Shown piece after piece: positions 1-8,971 of a stretch of DNA of 64,000 bases (its first letter is position 1; each line of letters opens with the position of its first letter). The DNA comes from DASZBX01 sp035943635 (lineage in GTDB: Bacteria; Actinomycetota; Actinomycetes; Streptomycetales; Catenulisporaceae), in NCBI GenBank assembly GCA_035943635.1, contig DASZBX010000107.1, forward strand, positions 1 to 64,000, read 5' to 3'. A program made the translations under genes and the position numbers. A model generated the notes under the pieces. The model searched no databases and had not been told where the DNA came from. It saw only the letters and a program-made list of their open reading frames with translations.

Positions 1-14
1 TGTGCTGGTAGGTG

Positions 15-130
15 AGGCGAATCTGGTCAGCGCCGAGCATGGGCGCGCCGCACGGGACGGCTCATACTCGGTCGTCTGTGCCGTTGCGTGCGGTGCGGCC
101 AGGCGACGGCGATCACCGGATTCGCGCCTT
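15..130. repeat. Imperfect fold-back element, copy 1
   Basis: The segment folds on itself: the left arm (about 15-62) is imperfectly complementary to the right arm (about 80-130). The loop carries CATACTCGGTCGTCTGTG, which is also at the centre of the copies at 8.7 and 38.6 kb. No coding sequence is credible here. The window edge is close, so the outer boundary is uncertain. Confidence 0.5.
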
Positions 131-283
131 GAGACATTCCCCAACACGGCCTAGAACCGGGAAGGGGCAAACGTTCCCGGCCACTGCGCTAGTGAGGGCA
201 CGCGACCTGCCGGTTGAATACCTCATCCATACTGGAATCAAGCCTTGACAGTGAGCGGTGACTTATCAGGATAGCGTTGCAGT

Positions 284-1228
284 ATGAATGACGATCGGGG
301 CGTTTTCCGCGAGGTCGAGGTGAGCACCGGGGTGGACGGTGCCCTTCGCGGAAAGCTCACCCGGCCCTCGGGCCGGGTGCGTGGCGGCATCGTGCCGCTG
401 CACTCGGCCGACGACGGCTCGCCGGACCATTTCCTGGTCCGGCACCTGGCCCAGGTGCTGCCCGCCCTGGGTATCGCGGTGCTCCGCTACGACCGCCGCC
501 CGGCCCCGGCGGCCGGCCGGCCGGTGCCGCTGCCCGAGCAGGCCGCGGACGCGTTGGCCGCGGCCGACCTGATCCGCCGGCACTGCGGCCCGGTCCCGGT
601 CGGGCTGTGGGGATTCAGCCACGGCGGCTGGGCCGCGCCGCTGGCCGCGGCCGGAGCGGGTGAAGAGGTGGCGTTTCTGGTGCTGGTCAGCGCATCCGGG
701 GTTAGTCCGGCCGAGCAGATGCGGCACTACACGGCCAGGTTGGTACGCCGGGCCGGGCACGGCGACGAGGCGGTGGCCGAGCTGCTGAAACTGCGCACGT
801 ACTACGAACAGTACCTGCGCGGCGAACTCGACCTGCCGAGCATGCAGCAGGCGATCGACGCGGTGGCCGACCGCCCGTGGTTCGACCTGGCCGACGTCGA
901 CCGGCACCTGACCCCGGACGACAACTGGCACGACATGGATTTCGACCCGGCCGAGGCGTTCTGCACCGTGCGCTGCCCGACCCTGCTGTTCTACGGCGAG
1001 GACGACGAGAACGTCCCGGCCGCCGAGAGCATGGCGGCCTGGCGCCGGATCGCCCTGGAGGCGGAGGGCGAGGGTATCAGTATCGTGCGTCTCCCGGTCG
1101 GCACGACCCACCTGCCGACCACCGGCCCGGAGAACACGATCGACGCGATCTGCCCGGAGTACACCCGCGAGCTGACCGCCTGGCTGGACGACCGCCTGGA
1201 CGAGCTCGCGACCGTGGCCGAAGGCTAG
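284..1228 (+). CDS. Alpha/beta hydrolase
   Basis: This 314-aa protein has the alpha/beta-hydrolase fold signature. The nucleophile elbow is GFSHGG with Ser112. A candidate acid lies in YGEDDENVP (Asp240/241), and the catalytic His is in GTTHLP (His276). An R-Y-D-R-R stretch after strand 3 and a helical cap segment (about residues 140-215) fit the soluble dienelactone-hydrolase/acyl-peptidase-like branch. No signal peptide is seen, so it is probably cytoplasmic. The substrate cannot be told from sequence. The start ATG at 284 follows a 280-bp gene-free segment, and the next gene on the same strand begins 23 bp downstream, which suggests co-transcription. Confidence 0.85.
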   Translation: MNDDRGVFREVEVSTGVDGALRGKLTRPSGRVRGGIVPLHSADDGSPDHFLVRHLAQVLPALGIAVLRYDRRPAPAAGRPVPLPEQAADALAAADLIRRHCGPVPVGLWGFSHGGWAAPLAAAGAGEEVAFLVLVSASGVSPAEQMRHYTARLVRRAGHGDEAVAELLKLRTYYEQYLRGELDLPSMQQAIDAVADRPWFDLADVDRHLTPDDNWHDMDFDPAEAFCTVRCPTLLFYGEDDENVPAAESMAAWRRIALEAEGEGISIVRLPVGTTHLPTTGPENTIDAICPEYTRELTAWLDDRLDELATVAEG

Positions 1229-1251
1229 GGTGTGGATGTAGCCGGGTTGGC

Positions 1252-1764
1252 ATGGAGGTGCTGGTGGAGATCATCGAGTGCCCGTCGGTCGTCGTGAAGT
1301 CGGAGCGGTTCTGCCTCGGGATCCGCGTGGTGACGCCGTTCCGGGGGATGTTCGCGGTGCGCGACGAACTCATGCAGGAGCTGTACGCCTGGCTCGACGA
1401 GCGCGGCGTCGCGTACGGACCCACGTTCTTCCGCCTGCACGTGGTGGACATGGCGGGTCCGATGGACGTCGAGGTCGGCGTCGTCACCGAGCAGCCGGTC
1501 CAGGCCGACGGCCGGATCAGCGCGGGAGTGCTGCCCGGCGGCCGGTACGCGGCCATGACCTACGTCAACCACGGCCGGCGCGCGAACGGCGCGCTGATCG
1601 ACTGGGCCGCGGAGCAGGGCCTGGCGTTCGACCGCCGGGAAAGCCCGGAAGGCGTCCGGTTCGGCTGCCGGTACGAGGCCTACCGCACCGACCCGCGGTC
1701 CGAGCGGATGAAGACCCGCTGGCGGATCGAACTCGCCATCCGCCTGGCCGACGAGTCCGCCTAG
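1252..1764 (+). CDS. GyrI-like effector-binding domain protein
   Basis: This 170-aa protein resembles the stand-alone GyrI-like/AraC effector-binding (SOUL/BRE) fold. It has two repeated beta-alpha-beta-beta halves, with the V-E-V-G-V-V-T and LPGGRYAAMTYVNHG segments typical of the second strand pair, and a final W-x-I-E-L-A-I strand. There is no DNA-binding domain, so it is not itself a repressor; such proteins bind small hydrophobic or cationic ligands or inhibit gyrase. I chose the ATG at 1252 because the fold begins there and because an upstream extension would run inside the hydrolase gene. It probably forms an operon with that hydrolase. Confidence 0.75.
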   Translation: MEVLVEIIECPSVVVKSERFCLGIRVVTPFRGMFAVRDELMQELYAWLDERGVAYGPTFFRLHVVDMAGPMDVEVGVVTEQPVQADGRISAGVLPGGRYAAMTYVNHGRRANGALIDWAAEQGLAFDRRESPEGVRFGCRYEAYRTDPRSERMKTRWRIELAIRLADESA

Positions 1765-1794
1765 CCGGGGAGCATACCTGGCCCGGGAGCGCAC

Positions 1795-2304
1795 CTAGCA
1801 ATCCGACGCGCACGCGTCGCCCGACTTGTTCAGCGACCCGAGCGCGGTGGCGAACGCGGACACCTGCGCGGCGCCCAGCGGTTCCACGAGATGCCGTTGC
1901 AGCGCCTCGGCCAGCGTGCTCGACACCTCGGCCGCCATGGTCATGCCCTCGGTGGTCAGCGCCGCGAACGTCACCCGGCGGTCGGTCGGGGAGGGGCGCC
2001 GTTCGACGTACCCGGCCTCGGCCAGCCGGTCGACCACCTTGGTGGTGCCCGCGGTGGAGAAGCCGAGCACCTGGGTGAGCAGGTTCATCGGCGCGGCACG
2101 CAGCGGGGTGGTCAGCAGGAACCACAGGACCTGGAACGAGGCCGGGTCCACGCCCGAGGCCAGCTCGACGTCGGCCAGCAGCCGGTCGGAGAGCCGCCGG
2201 AAGCCGCTGTAGATGGTCTGCCACTGCTGGAGCAGCGCAATCTGGGCCGTCCCGGGGCGGTTCGGCGGCGGTTCGGGCTCGCCGGGTGGGCCGGACCAGG
2301 TCAT
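1795..2304 (-). CDS. MarR-family transcriptional regulator
   Basis: This 169-aa protein has a winged helix-turn-helix of the MarR type. A dimerisation helix (IYSGFRRLSDRLLADVELA) is followed by a recognition region MNLLTQVLGFSTAGTTKVVDRL and a wing with the family motif SPTDRRVTFAALT (D-x-R). The length is normal. It is transcribed divergently from a YceI-family gene across a short AT-richer gap, an arrangement in which MarR proteins usually repress the neighbour and themselves. The ligand is unknown. Two Cys near the C-terminus (GDACASDC) could be redox-sensitive; that is inference. Confidence 0.85.
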   Translation of the reverse strand: MTWSGPPGEPEPPPNRPGTAQIALLQQWQTIYSGFRRLSDRLLADVELASGVDPASFQVLWFLLTTPLRAAPMNLLTQVLGFSTAGTTKVVDRLAEAGYVERRPSPTDRRVTFAALTTEGMTMAAEVSSTLAEALQRHLVEPLGAAQVSAFATALGSLNKSGDACASDC

Positions 2305-2344
2305 CGGTGCTGCTCCCGTCGCTGAAGTGAGTGGGCTTGGCCGG

Positions 2345-2425
2345 CAAGGGTACCGGACCCGATAATCATCTCACGGGTTACTTAATTGCCGGTGTGTGAT
2401 TTAATCTTCAATAGAAAGCTGGCGA
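2345..2425. promoter_or_regulatory. Divergent promoter/operator region of the MarR and YceI genes
   Basis: This is a markedly AT-richer patch (for example TTACTTAATTGCC and GTGATTTAATCTTC) inside GC-rich DNA, lying between the divergent marR-like and yceI-like genes. Both promoters and the MarR operator must lie in the 2305-2519 gap. I see no perfect palindrome, so no exact site is assigned. Confidence 0.3.
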
Positions 2426-2519
2426 GTGAAGCGGCGGGCTCCCCGGGCGCACCCGCGCCCGCGCTCGCCTGCGCGCCCGGTCCAGCGCCCGTCCCGCTCA
2501 CCCGAAAGGCCCAGCCATC

Positions 2520-3071
2520 ATGCCGAATCCCCCCGCCCAGCCCGGCTCGTCGACCGCCCTGCCCCTGGCCGAGCTCCTCCCGGGCGTTTGGACGCTCGAC
2601 GCCGCCGCCTCGTCGGTCAAGTTCTCGCACAAGACGATGTGGGGGCTGGTGACCGTCAAGGGCGCGTTCACCGAACTCGAAGGGGAGGGCGAGCTGCCGG
2701 AGTCCGGGGCCGCCCGCGGGTCGGTGACCGTCGCGGCCGCCTCCGTGGACACCAAGCACACCAAGCGCGACACCCATCTGCGCTCCGCCGACTTCCTCGA
2801 CGTCGGGACCCACCCGTCGATCGTGTTCACCGCGACGCAGATCACCCCGACCGGCCACGACACCGTCGACATCGTGGGCGAGCTGGCCGTGCGCGGCGCC
2901 CAGCGCCCGCTGTCCTTCTCCGCCCGCGCGCTGGAGGCCGACGACACCGCGGTGGTGCTGACCGCCGAGCTGACCGTGGACCGCACCGACTTCGGGCTGA
3001 CCTGGAATCAGCTCGGCATGATGAAGGGCGCCGCCCAGCTCACCCTCACCCTGCGCTTCACCCGGCGGTAG
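2520..3071 (+). CDS. YceI-family protein
   Basis: The 183-aa protein matches the YceI lipocalin-like family. It starts with GVWTLDAAASSVKFSHKTMWG and continues with internal G-x-V-T-V-A-A-A-S-V-D-T, a T-x-x-x-R-D-x-H-L-R-S-A-D-F-L-D motif, H-P-S-I-V-F-T-A, and a closing F-G-L-T-W-N-Q segment. YceI proteins form an eight-stranded barrel that binds polyisoprenoids. Unlike the E. coli protein this one has no signal peptide and is likely cytosolic, as is common in actinobacteria. It is divergent from a MarR regulator that probably controls it. Confidence 0.85.
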   Translation: MPNPPAQPGSSTALPLAELLPGVWTLDAAASSVKFSHKTMWGLVTVKGAFTELEGEGELPESGAARGSVTVAAASVDTKHTKRDTHLRSADFLDVGTHPSIVFTATQITPTGHDTVDIVGELAVRGAQRPLSFSARALEADDTAVVLTAELTVDRTDFGLTWNQLGMMKGAAQLTLTLRFTRR

Positions 3072-3685
3072 CCGCGCCCGACCCGGCCGCCGTGGCGGCC
3101 TGCGCGGCCACGGCGCGCCCGGCTCGACCCGGGATGCGACTCAGGGCTCGACTCCGGAGCCGCCGGTATGTCAGAGTGCGTAGGTATGGTGGGGTCGGCG
3201 GTCGGGCCGGGCGGCGCAGTGCCCGGAAACGGCCCGACTTTCCCACCGCCAATCGGCCGGGGAGGTGCTTTCGGCGTTGATCCGAATCGGCACGGAAATA
3301 CGGAAACGCGGAATTCACAAACCTCCGCGAGGTGCGCGTTGCGACCGGCCGCCGTCGGCGCCGCGGTCGGGTCGGCGCGGCCGCAATCGGCATCATGGGT
3401 GCGCGGGGAGCCCCATCCGGGCTGCTCGGAGCCGAATGGGCGCTCACGCATGAAGATCATATACTTTGGTGGGACGCTTCCGCTCCGCTCGGATCCGTTC
3501 CGGTTCCGGTGCATTTCCCGGGCGGACCCGGGTACAGCGCAATCCACTGCCTGAAAAGAAGTTAAGAGAACAGATTCGAGTGCAACCGGCGACCAGGGGG
3601 CGACGTCTGAGCTAACGGCCGGTACCAACGCCGGCGACGGGCCCGCGGGGGACTCGCTACACCGGAAGGATCGGGGCTGAACGAC
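3072..3685. other. Gene-free interval before the LCP gene
   Basis: About 610 bp contain only short overlapping frames without consistent codon bias or recognisable motifs. The part at 3530-3600 is AT-richer and may hold the promoter of the downstream LCP gene. I see no hairpin of note. Confidence 0.4.
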
Positions 3686-5731
3686 ATGTCGGACACAGCT
3701 GAGGACCACGCGCCGGGCGGGCCGAACGGAGCGGCGGCCGAGGCCGGGGAATCGGACTCGGACGGCGCCGACTCCTCGGACATACGGCCGGCCGGTCCGG
3801 AGGCCGGGACGGGGGCGGCCGGATCAGCCGAGTCGGACAGCGCGGGCGGTGCGGACGGGGCGGACAACACGGGCGGGCCGGACAGCACGGACGGGGCGCA
3901 GACCGGCAGCGGGGCCGAGGGGGATGGCCCCGACGGCCTTGCGGGCCTCGGCGATTCCAGTGATGCCGGTACTTCCGACGTACCCCACGATTCCGACAAC
4001 GCTGACAACCCCGACGACCCGGACGGCCCGGACGGCCCCAAGGACCCGAACGGCCCCAAAGACCCCGGCACCCCCGACCCCGCCCCCGCGCCGGCCCAGC
4101 CGTCGCGCAAGCGCCGGCACCGAATACGCAACTCCATCCTCGTCCTGCTCAGCCTGGTCGTCGTCTGCTCGGCCGGGGTCTTCGCCTACGCCGCCTACGA
4201 CGTGCACACGCTGACCCGCAACCTCAAGCACACCGTCCTGCTGCCGCCCGGGTTCACCCAGCCGCCGGAGTCGGTCGACGCGTACGGCGACTCGCCGGTG
4301 AACATCCTGCTGCTCGGCTCGGACACCCGCGACACCAGCTCCGACGCCGCGCTCGGCGGGGACAGCGGGCCGGGGGCCAACGCCGACTCCGAGATGGTCG
4401 TGCACCTGTCCGCGGACCGGTCCAACGCCACCGTGCTGTCCATCCCGCGCGACACCATCACCGAACTGCCGGACTGCGCCGGCGGCGGCGACGGCATGAT
4501 CAACAGCGCGCTCCAGGGCGGCCCGGAGTGCCAGGTCGCGGCGATCCACGAGCTGACCGGCCTGACCATCGACCACTACGTGATGTTCGACTTCAGCGGG
4601 GTCGTGTCCATCTCGCAGGACCTCGGCGGGATCCCGGTGTGCGTGACCGGGAACGTCAAGGACCCGAACTCCGGCCTAACCCTGGACAAGGGCACCACCA
4701 ACGTCGAGGGCCTCCAGGCGCTGCAGTTCCTGCGCACCCGCGACGCCTTCTACGACGGCTCCGACATCGGCCGCGAGCGGGCCACCCACTACTTCTTCGC
4801 CCAGCTGATCCAGCAGATGAAGGCCAGCGCCTCGTTCACCAACCTGGTCCAGCTGCAGGACCTGGCCCAGGACGTGACCAGGTCCACCACCGTGGACAAC
4901 GGCCTGGACAGCATCTCCGCGCTGATCACGCTCGGCCAGGAGCTGAACAGGGTGCCGACCGACCGGATCACCTTCCTGATCATGCCGTGGGGCCAGGACC
5001 CGGACGACGCCAACCGGGTGCTGCCGACCCAGCCGTCCGCGGGCCACGTGTTCGCGGCGATGCAGGCCGACCAGTCCTTCACCACCGACACCGGCGCCGC
5101 GGCCTCGCCGACCGGGATCCCGACCGTCAAGGGCCACGGCTCCTCGTCCGGCGCCACCTCGGGCGCGTCGCCGGACGCCTCGCCCCGGGCGGCCACCCCG
5201 ACGCCCACCCCGACCCCGACCGACCCGGCGGCCGTGCTGGCCAGCGAGTCGGCCGACGCCCGGGCCCACCCGATGCACGTGAACGTGATCAACGCCTCGG
5301 GCACGACCGGCCGGGCGGCCACCATCACGCAGGAGGTGTTCGGCGACGGCTTCGTCTACGTCGGCGGCACCGACGCGACCTGGACGGTGGCCACCACCAC
5401 GCTGGAGTACGAGCCGTCCGAGGCCGCCGCGGCCCACGAACTGGCCGCCGACCTCGGCCTGCCGACCTCGGCCCTGCAAGCCACCAGCACGACCAGTCAG
5501 ATGACCCTGACCATCGGCACGGACTGGCAGATCGGCACGGCCTACCCGGTGATCCAGCCGACCCCGACGCCCACCGGGACCGGGACCGCGACCGGTCCGG
5601 CGAGCAGCTCGGCCGACGGGACCCCGTCGTCCTCGCCGACCACGGCCGGTTCGCTGCCCGCGGACTCGTTCGCGCAGAACGCGGCCAGCACCGGCGGCTG
5701 CATCACCGTCAACCCGGACGACTCGTTCTGA
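3686..5731 (+). CDS. LytR-CpsA-Psr (LCP) family cell-wall glycopolymer transferase with LytR_C domain
   Basis: The 681-aa protein has four parts. Residues 1-145 are a low-complexity acidic Asp/Gly/Pro region in the cytoplasm. One membrane helix follows at about 149-170 (ILVLLSLVVVCSAGVFAYAA). The extracellular LCP domain (about 200-430) carries ILLLGSDTRD and, after an A-D-S-E-M-V-V segment, VLSIPRDT with the conserved Arg. After a Thr/Pro linker a LytR_C domain (about 525-620) contains VINASGTTGRAATI. LCP enzymes move undecaprenyl-linked glycopolymers onto peptidoglycan. The long acidic N-terminus is unusual, but the catalytic Arg/Asp motifs look intact. The start is supported by the gene-free segment upstream. 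Confidence 0.9.
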   Translation: MSDTAEDHAPGGPNGAAAEAGESDSDGADSSDIRPAGPEAGTGAAGSAESDSAGGADGADNTGGPDSTDGAQTGSGAEGDGPDGLAGLGDSSDAGTSDVPHDSDNADNPDDPDGPDGPKDPNGPKDPGTPDPAPAPAQPSRKRRHRIRNSILVLLSLVVVCSAGVFAYAAYDVHTLTRNLKHTVLLPPGFTQPPESVDAYGDSPVNILLLGSDTRDTSSDAALGGDSGPGANADSEMVVHLSADRSNATVLSIPRDTITELPDCAGGGDGMINSALQGGPECQVAAIHELTGLTIDHYVMFDFSGVVSISQDLGGIPVCVTGNVKDPNSGLTLDKGTTNVEGLQALQFLRTRDAFYDGSDIGRERATHYFFAQLIQQMKASASFTNLVQLQDLAQDVTRSTTVDNGLDSISALITLGQELNRVPTDRITFLIMPWGQDPDDANRVLPTQPSAGHVFAAMQADQSFTTDTGAAASPTGIPTVKGHGSSSGATSGASPDASPRAATPTPTPTPTDPAAVLASESADARAHPMHVNVINASGTTGRAATITQEVFGDGFVYVGGTDATWTVATTTLEYEPSEAAAAHELAADLGLPTSALQATSTTSQMTLTIGTDWQIGTAYPVIQPTPTPTGTGTATGPASSSADGTPSSSPTTAGSLPADSFAQNAASTGGCITVNPDDSF

Positions 5732-5745
5732 CCTGGCACACGGCA

Positions 5746-5821
5746 AGACGGCCGCCGCGGTCCGGATTCTATTCGCACTCTGATTTCAGAGTGCGAATTA
5801 TCCGGACCGCGGCGGCCGTCT
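5746..5821. terminator. Bidirectional hairpin terminator
   Basis: A strong inverted repeat lies between convergent genes. The outer arms AGACGGCCGCCGCGGTCCGG and CCGGACCGCGGCGGCCGTCT pair perfectly, and an inner TTCGCACTCTGA/TCAGAGTGCGAA stem follows after a short mismatch. It lies just after the LCP stop and just before the LLM oxidoreductase stop, so it can terminate both. Confidence 0.8.
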
Positions 5822-5848
5822 ACATTCCACACAAACACACAACGCGGA

Positions 5849-6772
5849 TCAGACCTGCGACAACACCTCGGCCGCGATCAGCTCCAGGTGCTCCAGGTCG
5901 CTCAGGTCGAGCACCTGGAGGTACACCGTCCCGGCGCCGGCCGCGGCGAACGCGCCGATCTTCTCCACGATCTGCGCGGGCGAACCGGCCACGCCGTTCT
6001 CCCGCAGCTCGTCCACCTCCCGGCCGATCGCCGCGGCCCGGCGGGCCACCTCGGCGTCGTCCCGGCCGCAGCAGACCACCTGCGCCGCGGAGAAGGTCAT
6101 CGTCTCCAGGGCGCGGCCGATCGCGGTGCAGGCAGCGCGGACCCGGTCGAAGGCCTCGGCGGTCGGGTCGGCCTGCTGGAAGCCCACGTTGAACTCGTCC
6201 GCGTACCGGGCGGCCAGCCGGGGCGTGCGCTTCTTCCCGCCGCCGCCGATCACGATCGGCGGGTGCGGCCGCTGGGCCGGCTTGGGCAGCCCGGGCGAGT
6301 CGGTCAGCTGGTAGTGCTCGCCCTGGTAGGAGAAGGTCTGCCCGACCGGGCTGCGCCACAGCCCGGTCACGATCGCCAGCTGCTCCTCGAGCAGGCCGAA
6401 CCGCTGCTCCGGGAACGGGATCCCGTACGCGGTGTGCTCCTCGGCGAACCACCCGGTGCCCAGGCCCAGCTCGACCCGGCCGCCGGACATCTGGTCCACC
6501 TGGGCGGCCTGGATGGCCAGCACCCCGGGCAGGCGGAAGGTGGCCGGGCTGACCAGCGTGCCCAGCCGGATCCGGGAGGTCTCCCGGGCCAGGCCGGCCA
6601 GGGTGATCCAGGCGTCGGTCGGGCCGGGCAGGCCGGATCCGGAGCCCATCTTGAGGTAGTGGTCGGACCGGAAGAAGGCGTCGAAGCCCAGGTCTTCGGC
6701 GGCCTTCGCGACGGCGAGCAGCGTGTCGTAGTCGGCGCCCTGCTGGGGTTCGGTGAAGATGCGTAATTTCAT
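5849..6772 (-). CDS. LLM-class F420-dependent oxidoreductase
   Basis: This 307-aa protein belongs to the luciferase-like monooxygenase TIM-barrel superfamily. The N-terminal MKLRIFTEPQQGADYDTL, FDAFFRSDHYL, the TSRIRLGTLVSPATFR loop, SGGRVELGLGTGWF and PPIVIGGGGKKRTPRLAARYAD are the family landmarks. Actinobacterial members of this TIGR03560-like branch use coenzyme F420 rather than FMN. The oxidised substrate is unknown. It is monocistronic, convergent with the LCP gene, and lies about 70 bp beyond the end of the Rieske gene on the same strand. Confidence 0.88.
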   Translation of the reverse strand: MKLRIFTEPQQGADYDTLLAVAKAAEDLGFDAFFRSDHYLKMGSGSGLPGPTDAWITLAGLARETSRIRLGTLVSPATFRLPGVLAIQAAQVDQMSGGRVELGLGTGWFAEEHTAYGIPFPEQRFGLLEEQLAIVTGLWRSPVGQTFSYQGEHYQLTDSPGLPKPAQRPHPPIVIGGGGKKRTPRLAARYADEFNVGFQQADPTAEAFDRVRAACTAIGRALETMTFSAAQVVCCGRDDAEVARRAAAIGREVDELRENGVAGSPAQIVEKIGAFAAAGAGTVYLQVLDLSDLEHLELIAAEVLSQV

Positions 6773-6841
6773 GTCACGTGATCTTATCCGCCGGGCCGGG
6801 CGGACGGGTCCGGCCGGCCCGGGCGGCGGTTGGTTCGCTGG

Positions 6842-7666
6842 CTACTCGTACTTCTGCCCGTTCCCGTCGACGTGCGCGTTCCCGTCGGGTGCCGAGGCCT
6901 GCGCGGCGGACGCCGCCGGTCCCGGCGCGACCGCGTAGACCTGGATGTTGCCCTCCTGCACCCGCACGGCCAGGCGCGGCAGCGGCTGCATCGGGAACTT
7001 CGGCGCGATCGGGTAGGCCACCGGCTGCCCGTCCACCTGGTAGGTCGCGCCGTGGCAGGGGCAGACCAGCTCGACCGGCGGCGCGGTCAGGTTCAGTTTG
7101 CAGCCCTGGTGGGTGCAGATCCCGGACACCGCCTGGACCCGGCCCGAGGTGCGCTGGACGAACCCGAACAGGTCCCCGACGTCGAACGAGAGCACCCCGC
7201 CCTCGGGCAGGTCGGCGTCCGCGGCGACGGTCTGCCAGGAGCCGGACTTCGGCGTCAGCTGGCCCTGGACCAGCGGCGGCCGGGTGCCCGGGCCGCTCGG
7301 CGCGGGCCGGTCCAGCAGGTGGTCCGCGGTGGCGCCGACCGCCGCCGCGCCCGCGGTCAGCGCGGTGGCCTGCAGCAGCCGCCGGCGGCCCGGGGCGATC
7401 CGGGCCGGCCGGGCCGGTTCCGGCGCGGCGGCCGGCGCCGGGGCCTGGACCGTCCCGGCGGCCCCGCGCCCGCCCTGGCGCGCGGCGAGCTGGCGGCGCA
7501 GGCCCGCGACGAAGTCCGGGTCCGGCTCCAGCACGTCCGGGGCGGCCGCGGCCAGCGCGATCGCCGTCCGGGTGACGGCCAGCTCGTCCTCGGTCGGCGC
7601 GAACGGCTTGGGACGGCGCCGGCGCAGCAGGCTCTCGACGTAGCGGTCGACCGCTGATCTCATCAC
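6842..7666 (-). CDS. Rieske [2Fe-2S] protein encoded with an ECF sigma factor
   Basis: The 274-aa protein has a C-terminal Rieske domain. C184-T-H186 and C202-P-C-H205 supply the cluster ligands, and C189/C204 are placed for the usual disulfide. Residues 93-115 (GRRRLLQATALTAGAAAVGA) look like a membrane or Tat-type anchor, so the N-terminal 90 residues should be cytoplasmic and the cluster outside. That N-terminal region (D-E-L-A-V-T-R-T-A, DFVAGLRRQLAAR) sits where anti-sigma domains usually do. The gene starts inside the stop of the ECF sigma gene (ATGA overlap), so translation is coupled. A redox-sensing membrane anti-sigma role is plausible but is inference. Confidence 0.85.
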   Translation of the reverse strand: MMRSAVDRYVESLLRRRRPKPFAPTEDELAVTRTAIALAAAAPDVLEPDPDFVAGLRRQLAARQGGRGAAGTVQAPAPAAAPEPARPARIAPGRRRLLQATALTAGAAAVGATADHLLDRPAPSGPGTRPPLVQGQLTPKSGSWQTVAADADLPEGGVLSFDVGDLFGFVQRTSGRVQAVSGICTHQGCKLNLTAPPVELVCPCHGATYQVDGQPVAYPIAPKFPMQPLPRLAVRVQEGNIQVYAVAPGPAASAAQASAPDGNAHVDGNGQKYE

Positions 7667-8511
7667 GCGTCCCCTTTCCGATCCGGTTCCCGATCGAGCC
7701 CGGCCGCGCGGCGCAGCGCCCGGTGTTGCAGTACCTTCGCGTTCGCGACCGTCACGCCGAGCTCGGCCGCGGCCTCCTTGACCGAGCAGCCCTGCAGGAA
7801 GCGCAGGATCAGGATCCGGCGCTGCCGGTCCGGCAGCGCGGCCAGGATCCGGTCCGCGCGCAGCCGCGGGTCGTCCGGCGCCCAGTCCGCCCGGTCCTCG
7901 TCCCAGGCCCGGTCCTGCTCGCGGTCGTGGGCCCGGCCGGGGCCGGCCTGCGGATCTCGGCCCGGTTCCCCGGCGTACTGCGGGCCCGGGTCCGGGGCCG
8001 CGCCGCCGAAGGGCGGGTCCAGCCCGGCCGAACCGCCCGGCCGGCTGCCGTCGGCGGTCCCGGCGAACTCGGCCAGGTCCATCCCGGCCGGGTCGATCAC
8101 GGTCACCTGGTGCCCCAGGGTCTTGCGCCAGTGCGCGGCCAGCGCCGTGCGGGCCGTGGCCAGCAGGTACGCGCGCACCTCGCCCACGCTCGCGGTGGTC
8201 CGCAGCGGGCCGAGCGCGGCCAGGAACACCTGGGAGGTGAGGTCCTCGGCGTCCGGCCGGTTGCCGACCTTGGCGAACAGCAGCCGGTAGATCCGCCCGA
8301 CGTTGTCCGTGTAGATGGCGTCCCAGTCCGGGTAGGCCTCGGTGTCGGGGGTTTCGGGCGGGGCCGCGGTCTGGGTCTGGCCGGAGCCGGCCCGGGCCGC
8401 CTGCCGCCGGCCGCCGCCGCCGGGCGCCGCCAGACCCGTGCCCGGGGCCTCATTTCGCCAGGCCACGCGGATACCGTGTACTCGCGCCCAGGCCACCGAG
8501 AGTGTGGTCAC
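7663..8511 (-). CDS. ECF-type RNA polymerase sigma factor
   Basis: This 282-aa protein has sigma-70 region 2 at about 64-132, with the D-A-E-D-L-T-S-Q-V-F-L-A-A-L helix. Region 4 is at about 217-272 (LPDRQRRILILRFLQGCSVK and ANAKVLQHRALRR), a typical HTH. Regions 2 and 4 are separated by about 80 residues of low-complexity Gly/Asp/Arg-rich sequence, longer than usual. The N-terminal 55 residues are also disordered, and an internal start is possible. It is the upstream gene of a two-gene unit with the Rieske protein, which overlaps it by 4 bp. Confidence 0.88.
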   Translation of the reverse strand: MTTLSVAWARVHGIRVAWRNEAPGTGLAAPGGGGRRQAARAGSGQTQTAAPPETPDTEAYPDWDAIYTDNVGRIYRLLFAKVGNRPDAEDLTSQVFLAALGPLRTTASVGEVRAYLLATARTALAAHWRKTLGHQVTVIDPAGMDLAEFAGTADGSRPGGSAGLDPPFGGAAPDPGPQYAGEPGRDPQAGPGRAHDREQDRAWDEDRADWAPDDPRLRADRILAALPDRQRRILILRFLQGCSVKEAAAELGVTVANAKVLQHRALRRAAGLDREPDRKGDA

Positions 8512-8570
8512 GCTTCATTGTATTTCAGCCATCGCTGAGACAGCTCCCCTTGTGAGCGCATGAGCCGCTG

Positions 8571-8780
8571 GACGAGTAATTCCGAACTCTGGCGCGGCGA
8601 ACGTCTGATCGGCGGTGGCTGGCCGCACGCCGCGACCATCCGCAGACGACAGAGTATGCGGCCGGTCGCGGCGCGCGCCCAGCCACCGCCGCTGAGCCGT
8701 TTCGCCGTGCGCACTCACCTTGCAGGTCAACGCACCACCCAGCAACTCACCTTAGGCGCCGGAGTTCGGAATTACTCGTC
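8571..8780. repeat. Fold-back (MITE-like) element, copy 2
   Basis: This 210-bp element has 25-bp terminal inverted repeats with one mismatch: it begins GACGAGTAATTCCGAACTC and ends GAGTTCGGAATTACTCGTC. Inner arms are also complementary (GGCGGTGGCTGG with CCAGCCACCGCC). The centre reads, on the minus strand, GCATACTCTGTCGTCTG. Its reverse complement closely matches the element at 38.45-38.69 kb. It encodes no transposase, so mobility would need to be supplied in trans. Confidence 0.8.
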
Positions 8781-8971
8781 TAGCCGTGTCTTGTCGGGTG
8801 GGTCAGTAGGGATACGTCGGGGGGTTACACCCGCCCCGGACGTCGGCCGCAGTCCCGCCGCAGTGCGCCCGGCCCGGCATAAGGTGGGTGGCAGTCGGTG
8901 ACGAAGTTTTGTTCTGTTCTTTGCCCTCGGCCGTCCGCTGCGCGCCGTCCGCCCCTGGAAGGAAACCCCCG

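Noticed and set aside
3168..3554. Open frame of 128 codons upstream of the LCP gene
   Set aside because: It has no consistent codon bias, no ribosome site and overlapping frames on both strands; it is treated as intergenic.
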